Shown here piece after piece: positions 45,669-54,833 of a stretch of 64,000 nucleotides of DNA. Origin of the DNA: Bacillota bacterium (GTDB lineage: Bacteria > Bacillota > UBA4882 > UBA8346); contig JAFABB010000001.1 in NCBI GenBank assembly GCA_023426245.1, forward strand, positions 85,376 through 149,375. The letters are read 5' to 3'. Within the stretch, counting starts at the first letter, position 1; every line of letters starts with the position of its first letter. Below the pieces are notes generated by a model. It worked only from the letters and a program-made list of their open reading frames with translations. It had not been told where the DNA came from and did not search any database. A program made the translations under genes and the position numbers.

Positions 45669-45949
45669 TTTTGTCTACCTTTTGACTTATTTGGTATAGC
45701 CCGCTTTATAAACAAATACTCTATGAACAAATCGCTTCCGAAACTTCTCCTAAAAACGTTTATCCCTTTCCCTTTGTGATATTGAGAGGCCTAAAAGCTT
45801 TTTTTACTGGATTTCGACATCGAAATAATCCATTCCTGCCTTTTTATGCTCTTTATCTGGTGGTATGTGTAGACACCGCTAGTGAAATGGCATCAAAGAA
45901 CAATTTTTAATTCAATTTAATTACTATCCGCCAAAAAAACTTTTTAAAT

Positions 45950-46990
45950 TTATAGACTATTGATGATGATTTCCGGGATCTTGGAGAGCGGAGCCACCTT
46001 TACTGCAGCATTTACAGAAATAGCTTCTTGTGCTAAACCAAAGACCGTACTGCTTTCTTCATCTTGAGCAATCGTCAAAGCTCCGGCATTTCTCATATCA
46101 AGCAACCCTTGAGCCCCATCTTTGCCCATTCCAGTTAATATTACCCCAATGGAGTCTTTTCCCGTATACATTGCAACCGAGCGAAATAATACTTCTATCG
46201 AAGGGCGCTGATGAAATACCAACGGCCCATCTTTTACCGCAACAATATATCCGTCTTTATTCCGTTGCAAAATCATATGCTTGTTTCCTGGGGCAAAAAG
46301 AACCTTGCCCGAAACCAGCGGTTCATGATGTTCAGCTTCTTTCACTTTCAAAGCGCATATATCATTGAGCTTTTCAGCAAAGGCCCTCGTAAAATGGGGG
46401 GGCATATGTTGCACAATCAATATCGGTGGCATTCCTTCCGGTAATTTCGTTAAAATTGAAGTAATAGCTTCCGGTCCGCCAGTGGCTGCCCCAATTGCAA
46501 TAATCGGTAATTCACGTGACCCTCTTCCAGCCGGCAAGGCTAAAACTGAACTCGACGCAACATCCAAAAAATTGGAATATTTTTTAACATGAGTTACCGC
46601 TTTAATTTTCTCAATCAACTGCTCACTCATTTCTTTTACCGAATAGGAAGAGCCCGGTTTGGCAATAACATCAGCTGCTCCCAATTCTAATGCCCGTAAG
46701 GCTATAGGGCCACCCTCTTTTGCCAATGAACTTACAATAATGACGGGCATCGGGCAATTGATCATAATTTGTTCCAAGAAAGTTAGCCCATCCATCTGTG
46801 GCATCTCAATATCAAGTAATATTACATCCGGTTTAAGCTCAGTAATTTTTTCCCGAGCAATAAAGGCATCTGCTGCTTCTCCTACGACTTCTAGCTCAGG
46901 GTCCTTTGCCAGCTGCTGGGCAAAAATTCTTCTAACCATTGCGGCATCATCGACAATTAAAACTTTAATTTTTGATTTCATGGTTACCAT
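45950..46990 (-). CDS. CheB paralogue with a substituted catalytic serine
   Basis: About 346 residues from the ATG at 46990 (GGAAGAGAAG 6 bases upstream; 46981 is an alternative). The receiver is intact: VLIVDDAAMVRRIF, with the phospho-acceptor in VILLDIEMPQMDG (Asp57 counting from 46981). In the methylesterase domain the nucleophile motif, normally IGASTGG, reads IGAATGGPEAI: the codon at 46484-46486 encodes Ala. His (QHMPPHFTRAFAEKL) and Asp (ILTGMGKDGAQG) remain. It is otherwise highly similar to the neighbouring cheB, so it probably lacks esterase activity and serves as a phosphorylatable decoy, receptor-binding regulator or partner; that is inference. It lies between cheR and the active cheB. 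Confidence 0.9.
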   Translation of the reverse strand: MVTMKSKIKVLIVDDAAMVRRIFAQQLAKDPELEVVGEAADAFIAREKITELKPDVILLDIEMPQMDGLTFLEQIMINCPMPVIIVSSLAKEGGPIALRALELGAADVIAKPGSSYSVKEMSEQLIEKIKAVTHVKKYSNFLDVASSSVLALPAGRGSRELPIIAIGAATGGPEAITSILTKLPEGMPPILIVQHMPPHFTRAFAEKLNDICALKVKEAEHHEPLVSGKVLFAPGNKHMILQRNKDGYIVAVKDGPLVFHQRPSIEVLFRSVAMYTGKDSIGVILTGMGKDGAQGLLDMRNAGALTIAQDEESSTVFGLAQEAISVNAAVKVAPLSKIPEIIINSL

Positions 46991-47197
46991 ACCAATCTTC
47001 TCTTCCGACATCATTGATTTTGTATACCAAAACTTCACCACTCCCGCTCTTAAAGAATACTTTCTCCCCAATTGCCCATACTACCGTATGAAGCTATGGT
47101 TCCTTTCTGGCAAAAAATATAGCCAGAATATAAAAAATAAGTCTTTCATCCTCCATCTGATTTTTCTTCGGAATCTAGAATCAAAATGCAAAACCAA

Positions 47198-48004
47198 TCA
47201 TTTCCCTTGTTTCAAATATACAGTTGGTTGTAAATATTGAAAACCATTTTGTTTATTCAGCAAGCTTTCGGAATGTCCGATAAGTAAAAGTCCTCCTGGG
47301 GCTAACACATTATGAAACTTCTGCACCAGTTTCTGTTGAACCTCAGCGTTAAAATAAATCATTACATTCCGACAAAAAATAATATCAAAAGTATCTTGAA
47401 AAGGAAACGGCTCCATCAAGTTGAATAACCGGAATGTAATGAATGCCTTGATCTCTGGTTTGATTTCATAATCATCTTCAATCCGATTAAAATACTCCAT
47501 TAAATAGTAAGGATCCATATCCTTTTTAATGGCAGCAGGGTACAGCCCTCTTTGAGCAGTGGCCATTGTTTTTTTACTAATATCGGTCGCTAGAATTTTA
47601 ATTGCCATTTCCGGAGGTAGCCATTCTTTGAGTACCATCGCCAAAGTATAAGGTTCTTCTCCCGTTGAACACCCGGCACTCCATAGCTTAATCTCATTAT
47701 TTTTCAATATCCGTGGATTCTTTTCAAATATTAACCGCATTTGACTACGAATAAATTCAAAATGATTATTCTCCCGAAAAAAGCTCGACATATGGACGGT
47801 GATTTCATCGACAAACTCTGACCAAATATCTTTACTGACTTCTGTGGTTAAGAGTCGATAATAATCTTCATACGAATCCAAGCTGTTTTTTCGCAGCAAT
47901 TTATCCAGTTTGCCTTCAATCATTTCTTTTTTGGGTTGAATCCCACAATTTTCATAGATCAAGGTGCGGAATCTTTCAAATTGAAGTTCATTAAGTGGTA
48001 TCAT
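47198..48004 (-). CDS. cheR: Chemotaxis protein methyltransferase
   Basis: A 268-residue SAM-dependent methyltransferase that methylates receptor glutamates. Domain order: N-terminal helical domain (about 1-75; MSSFFRENNHFEFI), then the Rossmann domain with IKLWSAGCSTGEEPYTLAM and FDIIFCRNVMIYFN, and GGLLLIGHSESLL near the end. Normal length. The ATG at 48004 follows AAAGG with almost no spacing, an unusually tight site. First enzyme of the methylation pair with the CheB proteins downstream. Confidence 0.95.
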   Translation of the reverse strand: MIPLNELQFERFRTLIYENCGIQPKKEMIEGKLDKLLRKNSLDSYEDYYRLLTTEVSKDIWSEFVDEITVHMSSFFRENNHFEFIRSQMRLIFEKNPRILKNNEIKLWSAGCSTGEEPYTLAMVLKEWLPPEMAIKILATDISKKTMATAQRGLYPAAIKKDMDPYYLMEYFNRIEDDYEIKPEIKAFITFRLFNLMEPFPFQDTFDIIFCRNVMIYFNAEVQQKLVQKFHNVLAPGGLLLIGHSESLLNKQNGFQYLQPTVYLKQGK

Positions 48005-48274
48005 CCTTTATTTAACGCGATTCCGTTCTCTTTCATATCGAATCACATCCTCCCGTGAGATTACTTGCCCTCTACAAATTTTATCGGCTTTTTCGGTCTT
48101 TCTTTTAACAGTTGAAAGCTAAATCGGCTAATTTTGTCATAAAAATTTTAAAAACATTGTACTTCCCGGCACATGGATGCCAAATTTCCGGAAATGATAG
48201 CATTTTTCTTTGTCGTAAGTCGTTTAGAATATTTCTCTTTCCCAAATAATGAATAAAAATGGGCTCTGAGCTTT

Positions 48275-48742
48275 TTATTTTCCTTCAAAACCAACTTGGA
48301 TCTGAATCGAGCCTAATGGGGTATAAAAAAATTGCTCAGAGGCCAAAACTTTGGGAGACGTCGAAACTTCCAAGTTATCACCTACAAAAACAGCCGGTGG
48401 AGTCAGTCTTAGGTTAATTCCTTTATATAACTTATTTAATCTGGTAATTCCGTTACCTGCAACCATATTGGTGAATTCTGCCAGATAAAAGCATAAATCT
48501 CTTTCATCCAGTGCCATTTCACCATTAACAAACTGGTAAATTGCATTTATCAATGATTCATTCATCTTCACATGAACCCTGCCGATATTAAACCCCACCA
48601 CGCCGACAATTGCTGTGTACGTTTTCTCATGAATAACGTTTTTCCCATTGGTAGACATTTCAAGTCCAGGGATAGTCACAGCCACTTTGTAAACAGCTTC
48701 AAAAAAGCAATCACAAAAAGTTTGAAATTTTTTCGAATCCAA
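48275..48742 (-). CDS. CheX-type chemotaxis phosphatase (copy 3)
   Basis: A 155-residue CheX fold protein: TAIVGVVGFNIGRVHVKMNESL, the E-x-x-N motif in FYLAEFTNMVAGNGITRLN, and LRLTPPAVFVGDNLEVST. The start is a TTG at 48742 with AAGGAGG 7 bases upstream. It heads the minus-strand block cheX3-cheR-cheB paralogue-cheB-cheX1-cheX2. The ~416-base gap upstream (48743-49158) shows no supported gene. Confidence 0.82.
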   Translation of the reverse strand: MDSKKFQTFCDCFFEAVYKVAVTIPGLEMSTNGKNVIHEKTYTAIVGVVGFNIGRVHVKMNESLINAIYQFVNGEMALDERDLCFYLAEFTNMVAGNGITRLNKLYKGINLRLTPPAVFVGDNLEVSTSPKVLASEQFFYTPLGSIQIQVGFEGK

Positions 48743-49158
48743 ACTATCCTCCTTATGGGTTAACCAGCACGTTAGTTATTCAATCGGCTAAATTACCAAA
48801 CTAGTTTAGTCGCAAATGCAATTTCTCTTGATGAAACGGCTGCCAATATTTGGATGTCTTTTGTTTTCATAAAGACCTATGAATAAAATACAAAATTCCC
48901 TTGGGAATAATAGCTGAGATGTAAAATCACATGATATCTGACACTAAACACCGCGGGGGAGGTTCCATTATAACAGGTTGAATATTGAAGGGATACTGAA
49001 GAGTTTGCAGAAAAACACTTATTACCAATTGACCCGATACACAGCCGATTTTGTTAAAAGCAATACTCGGAAAGGTCCCAAAGACACTCCATCTCATTAT
49101 TTTGAGAATAGATGCCAACAACCGATGCCTTACAATGATTAACGGATAACATCTTCAA

Positions 49159-50406
49159 TCATTCAAGATAATCCGAAACAATCTGGTGTAAACTTCGATT
49201 GGCTTTTTTAAAGTTGCCGTCATAAATAAAAGTATTCACCAAGTCATCCAAAGCATCGGAAAAGCCTTGAGGCGCAGCAGAACCATGGACGATCGAGGGA
49301 GTCAAGGTAAGCTTGACAAAATCATCCATGGACTGTTGCTGGTAAGGATCAAAAAGCTGACGATTCACATCGATTCGTGCCGGGATGGATCCCTTCACCA
49401 AATTAAAAGTATCTTGTCCCTCCACAGATGAGATAATCGCCAGCCAAGCAAGAGCTCCCTTGCGGTGAGGCGCCCCTTTGGGCAAGCCAAAAGAATCGGT
49501 TATGACCATAAAGTTATTCCCCAAGGGCACCCAGCCAAAACTCTTTCCCGGCACTCCTCCCAGTGTTTTAAAATATCCTTCCGCCCAATCACCCATGATG
49601 TTGAAGGCCGCTTTTCCACTAGCAACCATCCTGGTTGCATCTTGCCAGGTTAAAGTCGAATGATCCTTATTCACATACCGAATCAATTGGTTTAAATCTC
49701 TAAAAGCGCCGTTGATATCGGGATCATTAAATGACGTCTGGTTTCTCCATAAACCGTTATATTTTAAGGGACCCATTCTGGCAACTAAGATCGTTTCAAA
49801 AAGGTGTGTGGCCTCCCACTTATTTTTATCTCCGAGCGAAAGTGGAATAATCTTATATCTAGCTAGCTTGTGACAGGCGCTCAAAAGCTCGGGTATGGTT
49901 TTGGGCGGTGCGATTTTGTATTTCCGCAAGATATTTTGGTTATACCATAATACATTACCCCGTTGAACATCCAACGGAATTGAATAAATTTCACCTTTAT
50001 AACTGCACATATCGAGAACTTGCTTATTAAACTTACTGCGGACTCCCCAAGCATCCAGGTATCGAGTGACCGGCTCCATCATCCCCGTTTTAACATAAGA
50101 ATCGATTAATTCAGCTCCTCCGTGAACCTGAAAAGAATCTGGGGGATTTCCCCCAACCATCCGGGTTCGTAACGCTGCCTTCGCATTAATTCCCGCTCCG
50201 CCCTCGACAGTGGCATTGATTACTTCAATCTGAGGATATTTTCGCTGAAAAATCTTGAGAAGTGCTTGTAAGCTTTCCTCTTCCCCACCACCGGTCCACC
50301 AACTAAAAATCTCTACTTTAATGTTTTGGGCAAAAATACTCCCAAGTAGAATGAAAGCAATCATCAGCAGGAAAAGCGATTGAAGAAGATATTTTTTATG
50401 TCTCAT
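49159..50406 (-). CDS. ABC sugar transporter substrate-binding protein (family 1)
   Basis: About 415 residues; the ATG at 50406 is preceded by GGTGATAAC. Signal peptide ~1-27 without an evident lipobox cysteine. Family 1 solute-binding features: VEIFSWWTGGGEEESLQALLKIFQRKYPQIEV, NPPDSFQVHGGAELIDSYV, MGDWAEGYFKTLGG, and LPKGAPHRKGALAWL. This family binds mono- and oligosaccharides in the periplasm. No permease or ATPase genes follow it within the window, so it may be a sensing partner of the adjacent two-component system or share a transporter encoded elsewhere. Confidence 0.9.
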   Translation of the reverse strand: MRHKKYLLQSLFLLMIAFILLGSIFAQNIKVEIFSWWTGGGEEESLQALLKIFQRKYPQIEVINATVEGGAGINAKAALRTRMVGGNPPDSFQVHGGAELIDSYVKTGMMEPVTRYLDAWGVRSKFNKQVLDMCSYKGEIYSIPLDVQRGNVLWYNQNILRKYKIAPPKTIPELLSACHKLARYKIIPLSLGDKNKWEATHLFETILVARMGPLKYNGLWRNQTSFNDPDINGAFRDLNQLIRYVNKDHSTLTWQDATRMVASGKAAFNIMGDWAEGYFKTLGGVPGKSFGWVPLGNNFMVITDSFGLPKGAPHRKGALAWLAIISSVEGQDTFNLVKGSIPARIDVNRQLFDPYQQQSMDDFVKLTLTPSIVHGSAAPQGFSDALDDLVNTFIYDGNFKKANRSLHQIVSDYLE

Positions 50407-50619
50407 TGTTATCACCATTGATTTACATTACTTATCACCGGACTCACGCACAAATGTTACATTATTCCATGATAATGTCACTTTTCGGTTCAAAATCCGC
50501 TATCACTCCATTGATTAGCACGGCGTTTATTCCACGCTATTTTGCAAATCCCTCTGTAATTTTTTCTTCACTCACTGGAAGATTGGTTCCTCAATAAAAA
50601 AAGTAGTATTTTTGAATCA

Positions 50620-51690
50620 TTATTTATTCCCCATTGTTGCCAAATCTGCAGTAGTATAAAGTTTCAGCTTATTGACAAGAACTGTTTGAAGGTTCGTGGA
50701 ATCGACCAAATAAACAGGACATAGGTAAGCCGGAAGTCTGCGATTTCCGAATGTCATCGTTGACCCCATGATCTTTTTCTTTTGAATGAACCGATTGGCT
50801 GACATAATAGCGGTTTTTGCCAGTTCAGGTAAGTTCCAAGCAACTGTCATCAATTGTTCCCGGCGCAATATTCTTTGGCATGCCGCGAGTTCGGCGCCGG
50901 CACCGGTTATGAATGCAAGCGCCGATTTTTGTTCTCTGTAAAAATTAACGACGGATTCAGCAATCAAGTCTTCCGGTATTAAAATTCCCTGTAATTTCTG
51001 ATGAGCAATGGTAGCCCTGATTTTAGTGACCGCTTCATCCGCAGACCAATGATTAAGGGCATTCACTGATAATATATCAGCTCCAACCTCGCTTTTCATC
51101 TTTAAAATTTCCTGCTGGCCATTATATAGGATCTCCGAGCGATAACTATTTCCCGGGCCTTTAAATACCAAATAATTACCCGGCCCTGCCTTCTCTAATA
51201 AAGTTTTTGCCTGAATCCGCCCCATATCCCGGTAATCGACGCCAAGAAACAAATCGCAGGGACCGTCCGTCATTTCATCATAAAAAATAATTTTAACTCC
51301 CTTACTTCGGGCTTCTTCCAAAACGCCCTCCAATCCCTTTTGGCTTACAGGATTCAAAATTAAAACCTTAATATTGCGTGCCAATAGATCATTGATTTGA
51401 CTGATTTGTCGTAAAAGGGAATGGTGGGCAACCTTTAAACTGATTGAAAGCTGTTGGCTCCCGGCGGCATCTTCCATAACAGCCCACTCTTTCATCCACC
51501 GGGCTTCCATGAGGCTATTGAAACAAACTCCAACATCTAGCTGCTCGGTTTGGGAGGAGTCAAAAATGGCATTATTTTGACTGCTCATCATCTTCAGCAA
51601 ATTCCCGAAATAAAGAAGCGGGATTGACAAAATGATTAATAATAACAATGCGGTTACCAGAACCCAGTTGGTTTTAATAAATTTTACCAT
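50620..51690 (-). CDS. Membrane-anchored periplasmic binding protein (LacI/RbsB type)
   Basis: About 356 residues; the ATG at 51690 has GGAGG 7 bases upstream. One N-terminal helix (~8-30) is followed by a two-lobed sugar-binding domain: VLILNPVSQKGLEGVLEEARSKGVKIIFYDEM, DLFLGVDYRDMGRIQAKTLL, and NGQQEILKMKSEVGADI. There is no DNA-binding domain. Together with the similar gene at 54817, it flanks a histidine kinase and response regulator, as in sugar-sensing systems where a binding protein presents ligand to the kinase. Confidence 0.85.
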   Translation of the reverse strand: MVKFIKTNWVLVTALLLLIILSIPLLYFGNLLKMMSSQNNAIFDSSQTEQLDVGVCFNSLMEARWMKEWAVMEDAAGSQQLSISLKVAHHSLLRQISQINDLLARNIKVLILNPVSQKGLEGVLEEARSKGVKIIFYDEMTDGPCDLFLGVDYRDMGRIQAKTLLEKAGPGNYLVFKGPGNSYRSEILYNGQQEILKMKSEVGADILSVNALNHWSADEAVTKIRATIAHQKLQGILIPEDLIAESVVNFYREQKSALAFITGAGAELAACQRILRREQLMTVAWNLPELAKTAIMSANRFIQKKKIMGSTMTFGNRRLPAYLCPVYLVDSTNLQTVLVNKLKLYTTADLATMGNK

Positions 51691-51733
51691 CAACAATCCT
51701 CCGCCGAATCTAAGGATAGACAATTAAAAAATC

Positions 51734-53296
51734 CTATCCCCTAACAGCCGTGGGGGGTAAATTCGTGACTTTTTTAAATACTTTACTAAAATAATTAGGG
51801 TCCCGGTATCCGGTCTGCATAGCGATTTCCTTAATGGAGAAACTGGATTCTTTCAACAATTTTAAAGCTTTTTCGATGCGGATCCGTTCCAAAAAATCCA
51901 TCACGGTTTGGTTGCGGTACTCTTTAAACAATTTACTCAGATAATTGGGACTGATTGCGGCGGCCGAAGCCACGTCCGCTAGTGTCAGCTCCTTATCATA
52001 ATTTTGAACCATATATTCAATGGCCGCTCTTATCTCCGGGTTGTTTTCTGCACTTTCCTTGTTTTGGATTTCAGCGATAAACCCCTTTACAATATTATCC
52101 ATAACCAATTCCAGTTCATTCGGATCGCTCGTGTGATTAATCTTTTGGATATATTGATTGCCATTTAATGATTGTTTCGATTCAGCCGGGGCATTTTCAT
52201 AAAACACCCGGAACAAAACTGCAACAATGCCATGAAAATAATCTTTTTGCGACTGGAAATCCCCTTGTAATGCCTGTGTCACTAAACGAAACAAATCTTT
52301 AAAAATAACTCCGGCCAATTCCTGTTGACCTGACTTCGCCGCATCAAAAAATTCTTGTTCAACGACCCAGGGAATTGAAAAATCCTGATGGGAAGCACTG
52401 GGAACTTCCCCAAGAAAATAAACACCGACAGGATATGAATGGAGCTGGGTTGATTGTCGCAATTCCTTAAAAGATTGAATCATTCCTTCAAATCCTTCGT
52501 ATACCCCTCCTAAAATGATACCTGCGTCCAGACCGATATTGCTTTTTAATTTTTTGTTGAGCAGGTTCCAAATCTCCATTTGAGAACCAGGCATTGAATC
52601 GTATCCGATCAAGATCAAAGCCGTTCGGCCAATAAGGGGGCTTAATAAAATATCTCTGACATTGTTGGTATTCTTTAAATGACTCCGGACAAACTGTTTA
52701 TAATCCTCGAAGTTTTCAGTCAGTCGTTTACAGTCAATGGCGTAAATTTCCACCGCCTGTCCCAATTTCACCTTTAAATCCAGCAATTGAGGATATTCCA
52801 TCAACGGATGCATTGCAATACTCGGATATAACAACGAAAAAAACAAATCTTCTTCCAAAAAAGGACGCATTCTTGATAATTTGTCCCTTAATTCCAACTG
52901 TTCCCGCGCCCTTCCTCTTTGCTCTTCAAGCCTGGCTATGGCTTTGGCCAAAATCGTCACCAAATCATCCTTGGATACCGGTTTCAACAAATAATCCACA
53001 ACCCCTAACGCTATACTTTGCTGGGCATAATGAAAATTATCATAGGCGGAAATAATCACAAATATCGTCTCTGGCAATGATTTTTTAATTTCCGATACCG
53101 CTTCCAATCCATTAAGCCCGGTCAATTCAATATCCATAAAAACAATATCCGGCTTTTCACGAAGTGCCAAAGATACCGCATCGATCCCACTGCCTGTTTT
53201 TGCTACCACTTGAATTTCCGGACAATTGGTTTCAATTACATGAGATATGGCGCGAAGAACAATCGGTTCATCATCCACAATCATTAAACTGTACAT
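51734..53296 (-). CDS. Response regulator, YesN/AraC type
   Basis: About 520 residues; the ATG at 53296 has GAGGAAAGG upstream. Receiver domain (residues 1-120): SLMIVDDEPIVLRAI, phospho-acceptor in IVFMDIELTGLNG, and the switch Lys in VVDYLLKPVSKDDL. A long middle region (~130-410) contains a coiled coil and a PAS-free helical domain. AraC DNA-binding domain (~420-520): ELTLADVASAAAISPNYLSKLFKEYRNQ and IKEIAMQTGYRDPNYFSKVFKK. The start overlaps the kinase gene by 26 bases. It probably activates the neighbouring sugar-uptake genes. Confidence 0.93.
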   Translation of the reverse strand: MYSLMIVDDEPIVLRAISHVIETNCPEIQVVAKTGSGIDAVSLALREKPDIVFMDIELTGLNGLEAVSEIKKSLPETIFVIISAYDNFHYAQQSIALGVVDYLLKPVSKDDLVTILAKAIARLEEQRGRAREQLELRDKLSRMRPFLEEDLFFSLLYPSIAMHPLMEYPQLLDLKVKLGQAVEIYAIDCKRLTENFEDYKQFVRSHLKNTNNVRDILLSPLIGRTALILIGYDSMPGSQMEIWNLLNKKLKSNIGLDAGIILGGVYEGFEGMIQSFKELRQSTQLHSYPVGVYFLGEVPSASHQDFSIPWVVEQEFFDAAKSGQQELAGVIFKDLFRLVTQALQGDFQSQKDYFHGIVAVLFRVFYENAPAESKQSLNGNQYIQKINHTSDPNELELVMDNIVKGFIAEIQNKESAENNPEIRAAIEYMVQNYDKELTLADVASAAAISPNYLSKLFKEYRNQTVMDFLERIRIEKALKLLKESSFSIKEIAMQTGYRDPNYFSKVFKKVTNLPPTAVRG

Positions 53297-54833
53297 GTGG
53301 CCTTTCCTCCTCAATTAACGGCAGTTTCAGCTCCACTTGAGTTCCTTCACCCGGCCTGCTGACAATGGTCAATAAATCATCCCGTCCGTAAAAAAGCCGA
53401 AGCCTTTTACGAATATTCCCAAGGCCAATTCCACTGGAATCGGACTGGGGCGTATTCCCCTGAGAAAAATGCACTTCCATACTATCCTGTGCCAGCACGC
53501 GTTTCATTTTATCCGGCGGAATACCGACACCATTATCTCCTATGATTACATGAAGCCGTTCTCCTTCATCCCGGATGACCACATGAATCTCGCCTTTCCG
53601 TTCCTTCAAACCCGCCACGCCATGAAGATAAGCGTTTTCAATCAAAGGCTGAAAAACCAGGCATGGAATGAGGTATTTTGTCAGATTACCCGCTATGGAA
53701 AGCTCACAATGAATCGACTCGCCATAACGCACTCCCATAATATAAATATATTCTTTGATGTTATCGACCTCATCCTGAACTGTTACCGGTCTATCAAGCG
53801 AACGGAGATTGTATCGCAACAAACGGGCAACTGCTTTAATTAAATCTCCGGTTTCATTGGCGTCTTCCAAAATAGCCACTTGAGATATGGCATTTAAAGT
53901 ATTATATAAGAAATGGGGGTTCATTTGAGCCTGCAACATTTGAATTTCCGACTCCCGAAGCAAGTTGGTAACCTCCAGATTTCTCATTTTCTCCTCTTTC
54001 AGCTGCCGCTCTAATTTGGCTTTTTCCTGGATTTCATGAAACAGCTCATTGATGCTACGGGACATCCGGTTAAACGTACGGGTAATAATTTGTAATTCAT
54101 CATTGGACTCTGAAAATACCGCGCCAACCTTAAAATTACCTCTACTGATTTCGGCGGCATTTTTGGCAATCTGTTCCAGCGGCTGCGTGATGCCCATTGA
54201 AAAATCAATACAAAAAGTAATACTGAGCAACCCAATGACTATCGCCAACAAGTAGGCGGTATATTCGATTTTCTTGGTCTGTTGGCTGATGATTTTATAA
54301 CGTTCCCGGCCCCAGGTTGTGTTTTGACTTATCAGACTCCGGATATATTTGCTGGTTAAATCAACCGCTTCACTCATCTTATAATCCGTTTCGTAAGCCT
54401 GTTCCATCCGGTTATCCCTGCGGGCCGTCACGGTCATTTCCGAAAATTGGTTGATACTGGCCAAATATTTTGAAAGATCCAAATAACGATAATATTTTTC
54501 TTCATTGTCAATTCCGCCAAGGTGTTCCGAAAGGTCGTCCACTGCTTCCTGCAGTTCGGTATTGGCAGCCAGGCATTTATCCAGACTTGAGTAATTTCCA
54601 TCCGTTAAATAGTTATCCGTATAATACTTGACGGCGTATATTTTGCGGCTTATGGTTTCCAAATTCTTCGAATCGTCCAAGAGGGCCGCAAAAAAACGGG
54701 CGGACATTTTCAGGGCTAAATTCAAATAAATCGCAATAAAAACGATTAAAACCATAAAAACCAGAAAATGAATAATCATCTTCCAGCGAATCGAAAAAGG
54801 CTTCCCCAATTGTAAATTAATATTGGATTCCAT
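53271..54833 (-). CDS. Sensor histidine kinase, YesM type
   Basis: A 520-residue membrane kinase: first helix ~18-40, an extracytoplasmic helical sensor of ~150 residues, a second helix ~193-213, HAMP (~215-270), coiled coil, then the His_kinase domain with the phosphorylated histidine in LQAQMNPHFLYNTLNAIS and an ATPase domain (VFQPLIENAYLHGVAG, IIGDNGVGIP, SSGIGLGNIRKRLRLFYG). Partner of the AraC-type regulator. GAGG lies 9 bases before the ATG; the start overlaps the upstream binding-protein gene by 17 bases, so the sensor, kinase and regulator form one translational unit. Confidence 0.93.
   Translation of the reverse strand: MESNINLQLGKPFSIRWKMIIHFLVFMVLIVFIAIYLNLALKMSARFFAALLDDSKNLETISRKIYAVKYYTDNYLTDGNYSSLDKCLAANTELQEAVDDLSEHLGGIDNEEKYYRYLDLSKYLASINQFSEMTVTARRDNRMEQAYETDYKMSEAVDLTSKYIRSLISQNTTWGRERYKIISQQTKKIEYTAYLLAIVIGLLSITFCIDFSMGITQPLEQIAKNAAEISRGNFKVGAVFSESNDELQIITRTFNRMSRSINELFHEIQEKAKLERQLKEEKMRNLEVTNLLRESEIQMLQAQMNPHFLYNTLNAISQVAILEDANETGDLIKAVARLLRYNLRSLDRPVTVQDEVDNIKEYIYIMGVRYGESIHCELSIAGNLTKYLIPCLVFQPLIENAYLHGVAGLKERKGEIHVVIRDEGERLHVIIGDNGVGIPPDKMKRVLAQDSMEVHFSQGNTPQSDSSGIGLGNIRKRLRLFYGRDDLLTIVSRPGEGTQVELKLPLIEEERPHVQFNDCG

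Noticed and set aside
48927..49121. Minus-strand 64-codon frame after the sugar-binding protein, as a possible permease fragment
   Set aside because: No membrane-permease motif and composition is unremarkable.
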